From Dyella choica (GTDB taxonomy: Bacteria; Pseudomonadota; Gammaproteobacteria; Xanthomonadales; Rhodanobacteraceae): DNA of 52,988 nt. The notes below the pieces were generated by a model. It did not search any database and was not told the DNA's origin. It was given only the letters and a program-made list of their open reading frames with translations. Of this stretch, positions 26,273 to 34,740 are shown piece by piece. Each line of letters opens with the position of its first letter. The first letter of the stretch is position 1. The stretch covers positions 1 through 52,988 of the forward strand of contig NZ_RYYV01000025.1 in NCBI RefSeq assembly GCF_003977665.1, in the 5' to 3' direction. The position numbers and the translations under genes were made by a program.

Positions 26273-27835
26273 TCAGCGTTCGAGATGCTGGATCAGCGGC
26301 GCCAGAAAGTCTCGATAGTGCGGACTGCGTGCGGTATCAGCGCGCATGGGCTGGCGTACTTGCGCTGCGCTCGCCGTGCTGTGTACGTCGCGTTGAGTCT
26401 GGTGCGGCGAGAGGCACGCGGCATCGAAGGGTACTTGGCAGAACGAAAGCAGTTGCCTGATCTGAGCCTCTGGGTCGCGTACCAGCGTCTCGTAGGAAAG
26501 GTCGAAGACGTGGCCCGGATAGCGTTGCTGCCAGTAATCGGTGAGGCGCTGGAAGTCGTTATAACAACTGGCCAGGTCGCCCAGGTCGTAGCTGAAGTGG
26601 ATGCCTTCGCTGAACAACTGTCGGTAGCAGGCAAAACAGGTTTCGACCGGGTCGCGATGGCAGTTGATGATCCTAGCGCCTGGCAGCATAGCGCGGATGG
26701 CGCCGATCCATTGCCAAGTCTGCAGCCCCTTGTCGGTGAAATAAGGACGCTTGGTGCGCCAGCGTGCAGTGCGGGCCAGATAGCTCTTACCCAAGCGCGC
26801 CCAATCTTCCGCCGTGGTGTCAGCCACCCAATGCGGAAAGTCCTTGCCGCGCCGTTTAGATTCTTCGTCGAGGACCTGTGACAGGTCCGGGATCTCATTG
26901 GCGCCTTCCACCAGCGGGTGCGAGGCGAGGATGTGTTCAACCAGGGTTGATCCGGAGCGGGGCAGGCTGGCGATCAGGATCACTTCGTGCCCGAGAGTTG
27001 GATCGAGCGGTGCCGGCAACGGTTGGCGGAATGCTTCCATTACGGCATCAATGTGCGCGCGCTCCGCCGCGGCATCCCACTGGACCAGCTGGCGTTTGAG
27101 TGCATTGGCCTCGCGCAAGGCCTGAAATGCTTCGCTGTATTGGTGCTGGTCTTCCAGGGCTTTGTACAGGCTGAAGCCGAGCGATACGCGCACGTCGGGC
27201 GCTAGCTGCCGGTTTTGCAGCGCACGCTGGATCTGCCTGGCGTCCTCCTGGGTCAGCGACTCGGTTTTCAGATTGGCCAGGCATTGCCAGGCATGCGCCT
27301 GATCGGGCTGGAGGCCCAACACTCGGCGGTATTCGGCGACCGCCTCGGCGATGTTGCCGCGTATCGTGAAGATATCGGCCAGCGTGTTGCGCGCAGAGAT
27401 GTGACGTACGTCCAGCTTGAGGGCGCGTCGCAAAGCATCCGCGGCCTCGTCCAGTTGCCACGTAAGTTTCAGCGCCTTACCGAGGTTGAACCAGTGGGAT
27501 GCTTGCAAGGGGGCCAGTTCCGTGGCGCGACGCAGGCAGACAAATGCTTCTGCAGTGGCGCCGGAATCGTAAAGGGCGCCTCCCAGATTCGTAAGGATGT
27601 TCGGGTCATCAGGGCGTTGCCGCGCGGCTTTGCGCATGTAATCGGCGGCAGTGTGGCTGTCGCCACGCATCTGACAGGCTATGCCATACAGGAACTGTGC
27701 GTTGGCAAAGCCAGGCGCCTCGGCCAGCACGCGTTTCAAGGGTTGCTCGGCCAGATCCGGGCGCCCCTGGGACAGCGCCTTGCCGGCTTCGCTCAGCCAC
27801 TGGCTGGCTGCGGGAGAGAGGGAGGGAGGCGACAT
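26273..27835 (-). CDS. TPR-repeat sulfotransferase, 1
   Basis: 520 residues. The first 260 or so are TPR repeats (for example NAQFLYGIACQMRGDSHTAA and ASHWFNLGKALKLTWQLDEA). The C-terminal part is a sulfotransferase: the 5'-phosphosulfate loop LPRSGSTLVEHIL (291-303), Glu314 in GANEIPDL, and the 3'-phosphate motif INCHRDPVETCFACYRQ (about 390-406). Such enzymes move sulfate from PAPS to a hydroxyl or tyrosine. TPRs suggest a protein or peptide acceptor. There is no signal peptide, so it should be cytosolic. It converges with receptor 2 and is divergent from the PKHD hydroxylase. A second TPR-sulfotransferase of different length lies at 40240. The target is unknown. Confidence 0.92.
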   Translation of the reverse strand: MSPPSLSPAASQWLSEAGKALSQGRPDLAEQPLKRVLAEAPGFANAQFLYGIACQMRGDSHTAADYMRKAARQRPDDPNILTNLGGALYDSGATAEAFVCLRRATELAPLQASHWFNLGKALKLTWQLDEAADALRRALKLDVRHISARNTLADIFTIRGNIAEAVAEYRRVLGLQPDQAHAWQCLANLKTESLTQEDARQIQRALQNRQLAPDVRVSLGFSLYKALEDQHQYSEAFQALREANALKRQLVQWDAAAERAHIDAVMEAFRQPLPAPLDPTLGHEVILIASLPRSGSTLVEHILASHPLVEGANEIPDLSQVLDEESKRRGKDFPHWVADTTAEDWARLGKSYLARTARWRTKRPYFTDKGLQTWQWIGAIRAMLPGARIINCHRDPVETCFACYRQLFSEGIHFSYDLGDLASCYNDFQRLTDYWQQRYPGHVFDLSYETLVRDPEAQIRQLLSFCQVPFDAACLSPHQTQRDVHSTASAAQVRQPMRADTARSPHYRDFLAPLIQHLER

Positions 27836-27903
27836 GGGCTACCTGATGCGGAGGGTTTTGAGAACCGATGCCTAGTCTTGCATGTTCTTCACGCTAAAGA
27901 ACG

Positions 27904-27938
27904 GCCGTACGGCGGCGGTTGTTCCGCTCCATGGAGCG
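27904..27938. promoter_or_regulatory. Two palindromes in a divergent promoter region
   Basis: GCCGTACGGC (27904-27913) and the 14-bp perfect palindrome CGCTCCATGGAGCG (27925-27938) lie between the divergent TPR-sulfotransferase and PKHD hydroxylase genes, whose starts are 151 bp apart. They are candidate operators that could control both genes. Confidence 0.4.
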
Positions 27939-27986
27939 TACGATTACCATGGACTGCGCCATCCAACCTCATGAAGGGTTACTGCC

Positions 27987-28661
27987 TTGATTCACTGTGT
28001 CCCCGCCGTACTTGGTCCGGATGAGCTGGCAACCATCCAGTCCAAGCTGCAGAGTGCTCCTTTTGTGGATGGGGCCGGCACGGCCGGCTGGTCCGCACGT
28101 GAGGTTAAGCGGAATCTGCAGGTGACGCCGGGTGCGCCCGAATATGAGCAGATTGCACGCGTTGTGCGTGAAGCCTTCATGCGCAGCGGCGAATTGCAGA
28201 CGGCGTTGCTGCCGGCGATGGCAACCTCGGTATTGTTCAACCGCTATGGGCAAGGCATGGAATACGGCCCCCACGTGGATACGCCGGTGATGGGCAGCAT
28301 GAGCAATGCGGTACGTAGCGATATCGCCATCACTATCTTTCTCTCCGACCCGCGAAGCTACGATGGCGGCGAACTGACCGTATTCATGAATGGCATCGCC
28401 AGCCAGTTCAAGCTTGAGGCCGGTGCCGCGATTGCCTATCCCGCCAACACCTTGCACCACGTAACACCGGTTACCCGCGGCGTGCGTGATGCGGCGATCA
28501 TCTGGGTGCAAAGCCAGATACGCGATCCGGCGAAACGGGAAGTCTTGTGGGATCTGGAAAACGCCAAGCATTTGACCTTCAAGCGTGAAGGCAAGAGCCC
28601 GGCCTTCGACCTGATCAGCAAGTCCCGCGCGAACCTGATCCGCATGTGGGCGGAAACTTGA
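27987..28661 (+). CDS. PKHD-type Fe(II)/2-oxoglutarate hydroxylase (PiuC/YbiX-like)
   Basis: 224 residues from a TTG start with AAGGG about nine bases upstream; no ATG is available near the conserved N terminus. The iron ligands are His96 and Asp98 (YGPHVDTP) and His157 (NTLHHVTPVT), and Arg167 (TRGVRDAA) should bind 2-oxoglutarate. The length and the pattern SDIAITIFLS and YDGGELTV are those of the PKHD hydroxylase family, which often lies next to TonB-dependent siderophore receptors. The substrate is not established. It is divergent from a TPR-sulfotransferase and within 2 kb of the end of receptor 2. Confidence 0.93.
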   Translation: MIHCVPAVLGPDELATIQSKLQSAPFVDGAGTAGWSAREVKRNLQVTPGAPEYEQIARVVREAFMRSGELQTALLPAMATSVLFNRYGQGMEYGPHVDTPVMGSMSNAVRSDIAITIFLSDPRSYDGGELTVFMNGIASQFKLEAGAAIAYPANTLHHVTPVTRGVRDAAIIWVQSQIRDPAKREVLWDLENAKHLTFKREGKSPAFDLISKSRANLIRMWAET

Positions 28662-28673
28662 GCGGCGCCCCAT

Positions 28674-28742
28674 GTAGGCTGGGATGACAATCCCAGCATC
28701 GCGCGGGTTACCTGCATGGCAATGCCGGGTTTTGCAACATCC
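28674..28742. repeat. REP-like pair (family A), copy 4
   Basis: The left arm at 28674-28697 starts GTAGGCTGGGATGACAATCC. The right arm (about 28722-28742) is diverged. The element fills the gap between the convergent PKHD gene and the outer membrane efflux gene. Confidence 0.75.
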
Positions 28743-28743
28743 A

Positions 28744-30219
28744 TTATGGCTTCCCGCCATGGTCTTCCCAGCCGCCACCCAGCGCCTGGTAAAGCGCCAC
28801 TGTATCGACGTAGCGGGCAGTGACGGCCTGGAGCCGCGCGATCCTGGCCTGCTGGTAGGTCTGTTCCGCGCCGAGCAGTGCCAGCGCGTTGACGGCGCCG
28901 GCTTCCAATTGCTGCTGCGTTAGATCACGCGTCTTTCGTGTGGCTGCCTCTGCCTGCGTGGCTGCGGCAAGCGCCTTGCTGTCTTCATCCAGCGCGTACA
29001 GCGTATCGGCAATGTTCTGGAAGGCGGTGAGCACGACGTTGCGATACTGCGCCTTGGCCTGGTCCAGGGCCGCTTCGGCGGCGCGTTGATGGTGCTTCAA
29101 GGCGCCAAAGTCGAACAGGGTTTGCGATACCGTACCGGTAAGGCTCCAGAACAAGTTGTTGTCGGAGAACATGCGGCCGAATTGAGTCGAGCTGCCGCCG
29201 TACTGCGCCGAAATGGAGAGCTGCGGCAAGCGGTTGGCGACTGCGATACCGACTTGCGCGCTGGCGGCATGCACCTGAGCTTCGGCTGCCAGCGCATCCG
29301 GGCGTTGACGGATGATCTGCGCCGGCAGGCTCAGCGGCAGCGTCGGCGGCAAATGCAGCGTTTCCAGTTCGAGATCGGCGTGCTCGGACTGTGACGGTGG
29401 TTCACCGGTCAGCACTGCAAGCAAGTCACGCGTCTGTTCGAGCTGTTTCTGTAGTGCGGGTAGATTCTGCTGGACTTGTGCGAGTGCCGCGGCTTGAGCC
29501 GCGACATCCAGAGCCGTGGCGCCACCTATGGCCGCTTGTTGTTGCAGGATGGATAGCGCGCGTGTATCGGCATCGATCGTCGCCCGAGTTGCCGCGATCT
29601 GCGCGCGCAGGCCGGCTTCCTGCACGGCCGCGTTCACCACATTGGTGGCCAGGGTGAGATAGGTGGCATCCAGCTGGTAGCGCTGCATATCGGCCTGCGC
29701 GCTAAGCGATTCGACGGTGCGGCGGTTGAGGCCGAACACGTCGGGCACATAACCCACGGTCAGCTGAGCCGTGTGCAAGGTGTAGTAGGTTGCTCCAGAG
29801 CTAAGTGTCGGCGAAATCGTGCCGACGGCATTGCGATTACGCGAAGGCGAATAGCTGGCCTGCAGAGTGGGGAAAAAGCTGGCGCGCTGCGCGGCAACGT
29901 CTTCTTTCGCCTGGCGCAGCGCAGCCTGAGCCGCGTCGGCGGTGGGGTTGTGTGCCAGTGCGCGCTGGACGAGGTCGTTCAAGACCGGTGACTCGAACGC
30001 CTGCCACCAGTCACGCGGCACCGAGCCGTCCTGAGTGAATCGTTGCGCATCATGCGTCGTGGCAGCGCCGATAGCCGCCGGCATGGGGGCGCGGGTTAAG
30101 CCATCTGCCGATGGCACGCTTGGGCGATGGTAATCCGGACCGACAGCACAGCCGGCACACAGGGCGACCAGCGCGAATAGGCCCGAACCACGCAGGCGAA
30201 CCAGCACGCTACGGTTCAT
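28744..30219 (-). CDS. RND efflux outer membrane lipoprotein (NodT/OprM-like)
   Basis: 491 residues. The signal peptide ends in the lipobox CAGC, and the mature start AVGPDYHRPSVP is typical of this family. Two OEP repeats follow, each with long coiled helices (for example NPTADAAQAALRQAKEDVAA and ALDQAKAQYRNVVLTAFQNI). It forms the trimeric outer membrane channel of the efflux pump. Its ATG overlaps the stop of the pump gene by four bases (ATGA), so the two are translationally coupled. Heavy-metal pumps usually use a CzcC-type channel; here the channel is of the drug-efflux NodT type. Confidence 0.93.
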   Translation of the reverse strand: MNRSVLVRLRGSGLFALVALCAGCAVGPDYHRPSVPSADGLTRAPMPAAIGAATTHDAQRFTQDGSVPRDWWQAFESPVLNDLVQRALAHNPTADAAQAALRQAKEDVAAQRASFFPTLQASYSPSRNRNAVGTISPTLSSGATYYTLHTAQLTVGYVPDVFGLNRRTVESLSAQADMQRYQLDATYLTLATNVVNAAVQEAGLRAQIAATRATIDADTRALSILQQQAAIGGATALDVAAQAAALAQVQQNLPALQKQLEQTRDLLAVLTGEPPSQSEHADLELETLHLPPTLPLSLPAQIIRQRPDALAAEAQVHAASAQVGIAVANRLPQLSISAQYGGSSTQFGRMFSDNNLFWSLTGTVSQTLFDFGALKHHQRAAEAALDQAKAQYRNVVLTAFQNIADTLYALDEDSKALAAATQAEAATRKTRDLTQQQLEAGAVNALALLGAEQTYQQARIARLQAVTARYVDTVALYQALGGGWEDHGGKP

Positions 30220-33200
30220 GCCTTGCCTCCTTCCTCATCGGCGAGCCGCCGCCTCGCGCGACGCGCTTGCGACCATTCCACCACCAATACCTGCAACGCT
30301 GGTGCCACGATCAGCAGCATGATCGGTCCCAGCAGCATGCCGCCAACCACCACGGTAGCGAGCGGACGCTGCACCTGACTGCCGATACCATGCGAAATGG
30401 CGGCGGGAAATAGCCCGATGCACGCGGAAAGCGCCGTCATCAGCATCGGGCGCATGCGTTGTTCCGCGGCCAGGTACATCGCCTCCACCGGCGGCCTGCC
30501 TTCAAACAGCAAGTGGTTGAAATAGGTGATGACCAGAATGCCGTTCATCACCGATACCCCGAACAGCGACACGAAACCGATGGCCGCCGAGACGCTGAGA
30601 TTCAAGCCGGACAAAGCCAGGGCGATGATGCCGCCAGCGATCGAAAACGGAATCGCTGCCAGTGTCAGCAGGCTGTCGCGCAGCGAATTGAACAGCGTAA
30701 AGAGCAAGGCTAGGATCAAGCCGATGGCAATCGGCAGCACCACGGCCAGCCGCTGCTTCGCCGCTTGCATATCGGAGAACTCGCCCGCCCAGGCCAGGTG
30801 ATAGCCGCTGGGCAGCTTGACGTTTTCGGCAATGCGCTGCTGCGCCTCTTCCACGGTGCTGCCCAGGTCGCGGCCGCGCACGCTGAACTTGACCGGGATA
30901 TAGCGCTCGTTGCGCTCGTGATAGATGTAGGAGGCGCCGGTATCCAGCGAAATATTCGCCAGCTCGCGCAGTGGCACGTAAGCCGTATTGCCGGCGGAAT
31001 TGGTGTAGCCCACCATGACGTTGCCGATGGCGTCGATATTGGAGCGGTATGGCGCGGACAGGCGCACCACCAGCGCGAATTGCTTTTCGCCTTCCTGTAC
31101 GGTGGTGGCCTGCGTGCCGGCCAGTGCGGCCTGGATCACCGTGTTTACGTCACCGGTGTTGAGGCCGTAACGCGCGGCTTTTGCACGGTCGACGGTGATG
31201 TTGAGGTTGGGCTGGCCCAGCACATGGAAGACACCCAGGTCCTGCACGCCGCGTACTTGCTGCATCTGATGCATCACTTCGTCGGCCAGCTGCTCCAATT
31301 TCCCCAGATCGGGGCCAAGAATCTTTACCGCATTGGCTCCTTTTACGCCGGATAGCGCTTCTTCGACGTTGTCCTGGATGTACTGCGAGAAATTGAAACT
31401 CACGCCCGGAAATTCAGCGTTGAATTCCTGCTGCAAGCAGGCGACCAGTTTGGCCTTGCTGTCGCCGCTGGGCCAGTCGCTTTCCGGCTTCAACGGCACG
31501 AACAGTTCCACGTTGTAGAAGCCTGCCGCGTCACTGCCGTCATCGGGGCGGCCGTGCTGCGATACCACCGTGATCACTTCCGGATGGGACTCGATGATGT
31601 GCCGCATGCGATCGACCTTCTGCATGCCGGCCTCCAGCGAAATGGTCGGCGGCATGCTGGCGCGAATCCACAGGTTGCCTTCCTCCAGTGCGGGCAGGAA
31701 TTCGGTACCGATGCGTGGCAGCAGCAGCCCCGCCAGCAACAGGAAGCACAGGCCCAGCGCCACGGTGAGCTTGCGCCGGCGCAAGGCCCAGCGCAGCACC
31801 GGTGAATACAGATGGCGAATCGCGCGCACGAAGATCGTTTCGACTTCCTTGACGTGCTTGGGCAGCATTAGCGAGGCAAGCACGGGCGTGATCGTGAAGG
31901 TGGCGATCAGCGCACCCGACAAGGCATAGGCATAGGTGCGTGCCATCGGATTGAAGATCTGCCCCTCCACGCCCTGCATGGTGAACAGCGGAATGAAAGC
32001 GGCCACCGTGATGACCGAGGAGAACAGCACTGCACGATCCACCTGCATGGCGCTCACATAGAGCATGCGGATGCGATCGGTCCAGCCATGGCTGCCTGGA
32101 CCGGTGGGGCCGGCGCCGCCTTGGCTTTCGGCGTAGTAGTGCAGCAGTTCCTTGCGCTCTTGCTCGCCTTTTTGCAGGTTGCGGAAGATGTTTTCGATCA
32201 TGATCACCGCCGAGTCGACGATGATGCCGAAATCCACTGCGCCCACCGAGAGCAGGTTGGCCGAATCCCCGCATAGAACCAGGATGATGATGCTGAAGAA
32301 CAGCGCCACCGGAATGTTCGCGCTCACGATCAGGGCGCTGCGCAAATCACCCAGAAAAATCCACTGGATCAGGAACACCAGCAGACAGCCGAAGACCAGG
32401 TTGTGCAGCACCGTGTGCGTGGTTACAGCTACCAGGGTAGAGCGGTCGTAGAACGGCACCACCTTCACGCCCGGTGGCAGCGTGCCATCGAGATTGAGCC
32501 GCTCCACTTCGGCTTGTACGCGCGTGATCACTTCGTTGGTGCGCTCGGTGGGGTTCATCACCACGATGCCGGTCACTACGTCGCTCTGGTTGTCGCGGCC
32601 GCCCTGGCCCAGGCGCGGGGCCGTGCCGACGGAGACGCTGGCCACGTTTTGCACCAGGACAGGGGTGCCATTGCTCTCAGACAACACCACGTGCTTGATG
32701 TCGTCGGTATCGGAGATCAGGCCGACGCCGCGCACGTTGACTGATTGCTGGCCAAGGTTGATCGTGCGTCCGCCGACATTCTGGTTGGCGTTGCCGAGCG
32801 CGGCAGTGAGCTGCGGCAGGGTGAGCTTGTAACCTTGCAGCTTCGGCATGTCCACGTCGACGTGGTATTCCTTGGTGGTGCCGCCCCAGGTCACCACCTG
32901 GCCCACGCCCGGTACCGACAGCAGGCGATGCGACACCACCCAGTCCTGCAGAGTGCGCAGGTTGGTCAGGCCGTAGTGCGGCGGCCCAACCAGTTGGTAG
33001 CGGAAGATCTCGCCCACCAGGCTGGATGCCTGGATCTGCGGCTGCACGCTGTTGGGCAGGCTGACATTCTGCTGCAGATTGATCGCGGTACGCGTATAGG
33101 CGAAGTTGTAGTCCACGCCATACTTGAAGGTCACTCGCACGAACGCCAGGCCGTAGAACGAGGTGGAACGGATGTTGTCCACCCCAGGCGTGGTGGCGAC

Positions 33201-33416
33201 ACCCAGTTCCATTGGCCGGGTGTAAAGCCGCTCCATTTCCTCGGCGGACAAGCCCGGCGCCTGCGCCGTGATTTCCAGCACCACCGGCGCCGGATTGGGA
33301 TAAGCCTCGATGTTGAGTCTGCTGTACGCCATCAGGCCCGCGGCGAAGAACGCCAGCAGAGCCATGATCACGACGGAGCGTCGGGACAGGGCAAACGCGA
33401 TGATGCCTCGTAACAC
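30216..33416 (-). CDS. Heavy-metal-type RND efflux pump (CzcA/CusA-like)
   Basis: 1066 residues from the GTG at 33416, with AAAGG about eight bases upstream and a normal CzcA-like start (LRGIIAFALSRRSVVIMALL). A longer frame would run back into the adaptor gene. Residues 392-409 (GAVDFGIIVDSAVIMIEN) hold Asp395, Asp401 and Glu408, the D-D-E motif of heavy-metal RND pumps in helix 4. Two large periplasmic loops and twelve membrane helices are visible. It exports a metal cation by proton antiport. Which metal (Cu, Co, Zn, Ni or Cd) cannot be told from this motif alone. It is the middle gene of an adaptor-pump-channel operon. Confidence 0.94.
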   Translation of the reverse strand: MLRGIIAFALSRRSVVIMALLAFFAAGLMAYSRLNIEAYPNPAPVVLEITAQAPGLSAEEMERLYTRPMELGVATTPGVDNIRSTSFYGLAFVRVTFKYGVDYNFAYTRTAINLQQNVSLPNSVQPQIQASSLVGEIFRYQLVGPPHYGLTNLRTLQDWVVSHRLLSVPGVGQVVTWGGTTKEYHVDVDMPKLQGYKLTLPQLTAALGNANQNVGGRTINLGQQSVNVRGVGLISDTDDIKHVVLSESNGTPVLVQNVASVSVGTAPRLGQGGRDNQSDVVTGIVVMNPTERTNEVITRVQAEVERLNLDGTLPPGVKVVPFYDRSTLVAVTTHTVLHNLVFGCLLVFLIQWIFLGDLRSALIVSANIPVALFFSIIILVLCGDSANLLSVGAVDFGIIVDSAVIMIENIFRNLQKGEQERKELLHYYAESQGGAGPTGPGSHGWTDRIRMLYVSAMQVDRAVLFSSVITVAAFIPLFTMQGVEGQIFNPMARTYAYALSGALIATFTITPVLASLMLPKHVKEVETIFVRAIRHLYSPVLRWALRRRKLTVALGLCFLLLAGLLLPRIGTEFLPALEEGNLWIRASMPPTISLEAGMQKVDRMRHIIESHPEVITVVSQHGRPDDGSDAAGFYNVELFVPLKPESDWPSGDSKAKLVACLQQEFNAEFPGVSFNFSQYIQDNVEEALSGVKGANAVKILGPDLGKLEQLADEVMHQMQQVRGVQDLGVFHVLGQPNLNITVDRAKAARYGLNTGDVNTVIQAALAGTQATTVQEGEKQFALVVRLSAPYRSNIDAIGNVMVGYTNSAGNTAYVPLRELANISLDTGASYIYHERNERYIPVKFSVRGRDLGSTVEEAQQRIAENVKLPSGYHLAWAGEFSDMQAAKQRLAVVLPIAIGLILALLFTLFNSLRDSLLTLAAIPFSIAGGIIALALSGLNLSVSAAIGFVSLFGVSVMNGILVITYFNHLLFEGRPPVEAMYLAAEQRMRPMLMTALSACIGLFPAAISHGIGSQVQRPLATVVVGGMLLGPIMLLIVAPALQVLVVEWSQARRARRRLADEEGGKA

Positions 33417-33465
33417 GGGTGGCGCCTTTATCCGAAAGTGAGAGCGGTGCGTGCGTGGCGGCGAC

Positions 33466-34644
33466 TCAGTCGCTGTCCGGCTGTTGCGCCAGCATGTTGT
33501 CGAGGAACAAGGCGCCTTCGCCGGCAACGCGCTCACCCGCCTTCAGGCCGGAGAGAATCTGATCCATGCCCTGCTGGCGCTTGCCGATTTTCACGCTGCG
33601 TTGCTCGAAACGGCGGCCATCCGGCGTGACATACACCATGGTGCTGCCGTCACCTTCGCGTACGACTCCATCTTCGGGCACGGCAGGCGAATGTTCCGCC
33701 GCCGCTGTCTGCACGGCGGCATTGACCAGCATCTGCGGACGCAATACGCGATCCGCATTGGGAAGGTCGGCTCGCACGATGACCGTGTGCGTGTTCGGAT
33801 CGACGGCACTGGCCAGGTAGCTCACTTCGCCGTGCAGCGTACGGCCGGCCAAGGCCGGCACCGTAATGGCGAGCGGCTGATGCAGCTTCAACGCGGCAGC
33901 ATCGTCCTCGGGCATATTCGCCACCATCCACACGCTGGAAAGATCAGCCACCGTGAACGGTGTGGGTGAACTGCCGGGTTGCACCAGATTGCCCACCGCC
34001 AGCGAACGATTGGCGACAATGCCGTCGAATGGGCTAAGAATGCGCAAGTCGCCCTCCAGCTTGCGCGTGGCAAGCAAACGGTCGATGTCCGCCTCGCTCT
34101 TGCCGAACAGCAGCAGGCTTTTGCGTGCCGCGCGATAGCTGGCTTCAGCGCTCTGTTCGTCGGAGGTGGCCTGCTCCACATCCTTTTGGGCGCTGGCCTG
34201 GATGGTCAGCATCTTTTGCGCCCGGGCGAGCGTCTTGCGGTTCAGGGTGAGCACGCCGTCGGCAGCGAGCAGGGCGGATTCGGCTTGCAGCAGATCGGGG
34301 CTGTCGATGGTGAACAGCAGTTGCCCCTTGTGCACGGTGTCGCCCTCTTCCGCGGCAACGCTGGCCACGCGTCCTGCGTAGGGGCTGGAGACCTGGGCAA
34401 TGCGGCCCTGGTCATAGTCGATGTAGCCGACCGCCTGGCGCCAGGTATCGAACGTGCGCGTACCTACCTCGATGACCGATACCTGTTTGGCTTGTGCTTC
34501 GGTGAGGGTGACGCTGTGCGTGTCCGCGCCGGCATTGGCTGCTGGTGCCGGCGATTCGCGATGAGCGAGCCAGATGTAGCCGATACCGGCGAAAACGACT
34601 GCAGCAATGGCGAGGGCCAGCACGGGCGCGCGCTTGGTGACCAT
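33466..34644 (-). CDS. RND periplasmic adaptor (membrane fusion protein)
   Basis: 392 residues. An N-terminal membrane anchor (KRAPVLALAIAAVVFAGIGY) is followed by a lipoyl/biotinyl-like half-motif (VSSPYAGRVASVAAEEGDTV), a long coiled-coil hairpin (about 115-200), the second lipoyl half (LRILSPFDGIVANRSLAVGN), and beta-barrel and membrane-proximal domains (about 230-385). It links the pump to the outer membrane channel. There is no obvious His/Met-rich metal-binding tail. The pump gene begins 49 bp downstream. Confidence 0.93.
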   Translation of the reverse strand: MVTKRAPVLALAIAAVVFAGIGYIWLAHRESPAPAANAGADTHSVTLTEAQAKQVSVIEVGTRTFDTWRQAVGYIDYDQGRIAQVSSPYAGRVASVAAEEGDTVHKGQLLFTIDSPDLLQAESALLAADGVLTLNRKTLARAQKMLTIQASAQKDVEQATSDEQSAEASYRAARKSLLLFGKSEADIDRLLATRKLEGDLRILSPFDGIVANRSLAVGNLVQPGSSPTPFTVADLSSVWMVANMPEDDAAALKLHQPLAITVPALAGRTLHGEVSYLASAVDPNTHTVIVRADLPNADRVLRPQMLVNAAVQTAAAEHSPAVPEDGVVREGDGSTMVYVTPDGRRFEQRSVKIGKRQQGMDQILSGLKAGERVAGEGALFLDNMLAQQPDSD

Positions 34645-34650
34645 GTAACG

Positions 34651-34663
34651 ATCTCAATGAGAT
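34651..34663. promoter_or_regulatory. Short palindrome before the adaptor gene
   Basis: ATCTCA-A-TGAGAT, a 6-1-6 palindrome ending 7 bases in front of the adaptor start codon and overlapping its likely ribosome-binding site. It may be an operator or chance. Confidence 0.25.
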
Positions 34664-34740
34664 TCCCCAACTCGGGACCATAGCGGCAGGGCTGGGCATG
34701 GAATAGTTACGATTTGGAAAGGTTGGGCATCGCTGCGCAC

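Noticed and set aside
26273-28661. Classical biosynthetic gene cluster (NRPS/PKS/RiPP)
   Set aside because: Sulfotransferase and hydroxylases are present, but no core synthase, precursor peptide or export gene was found nearby.
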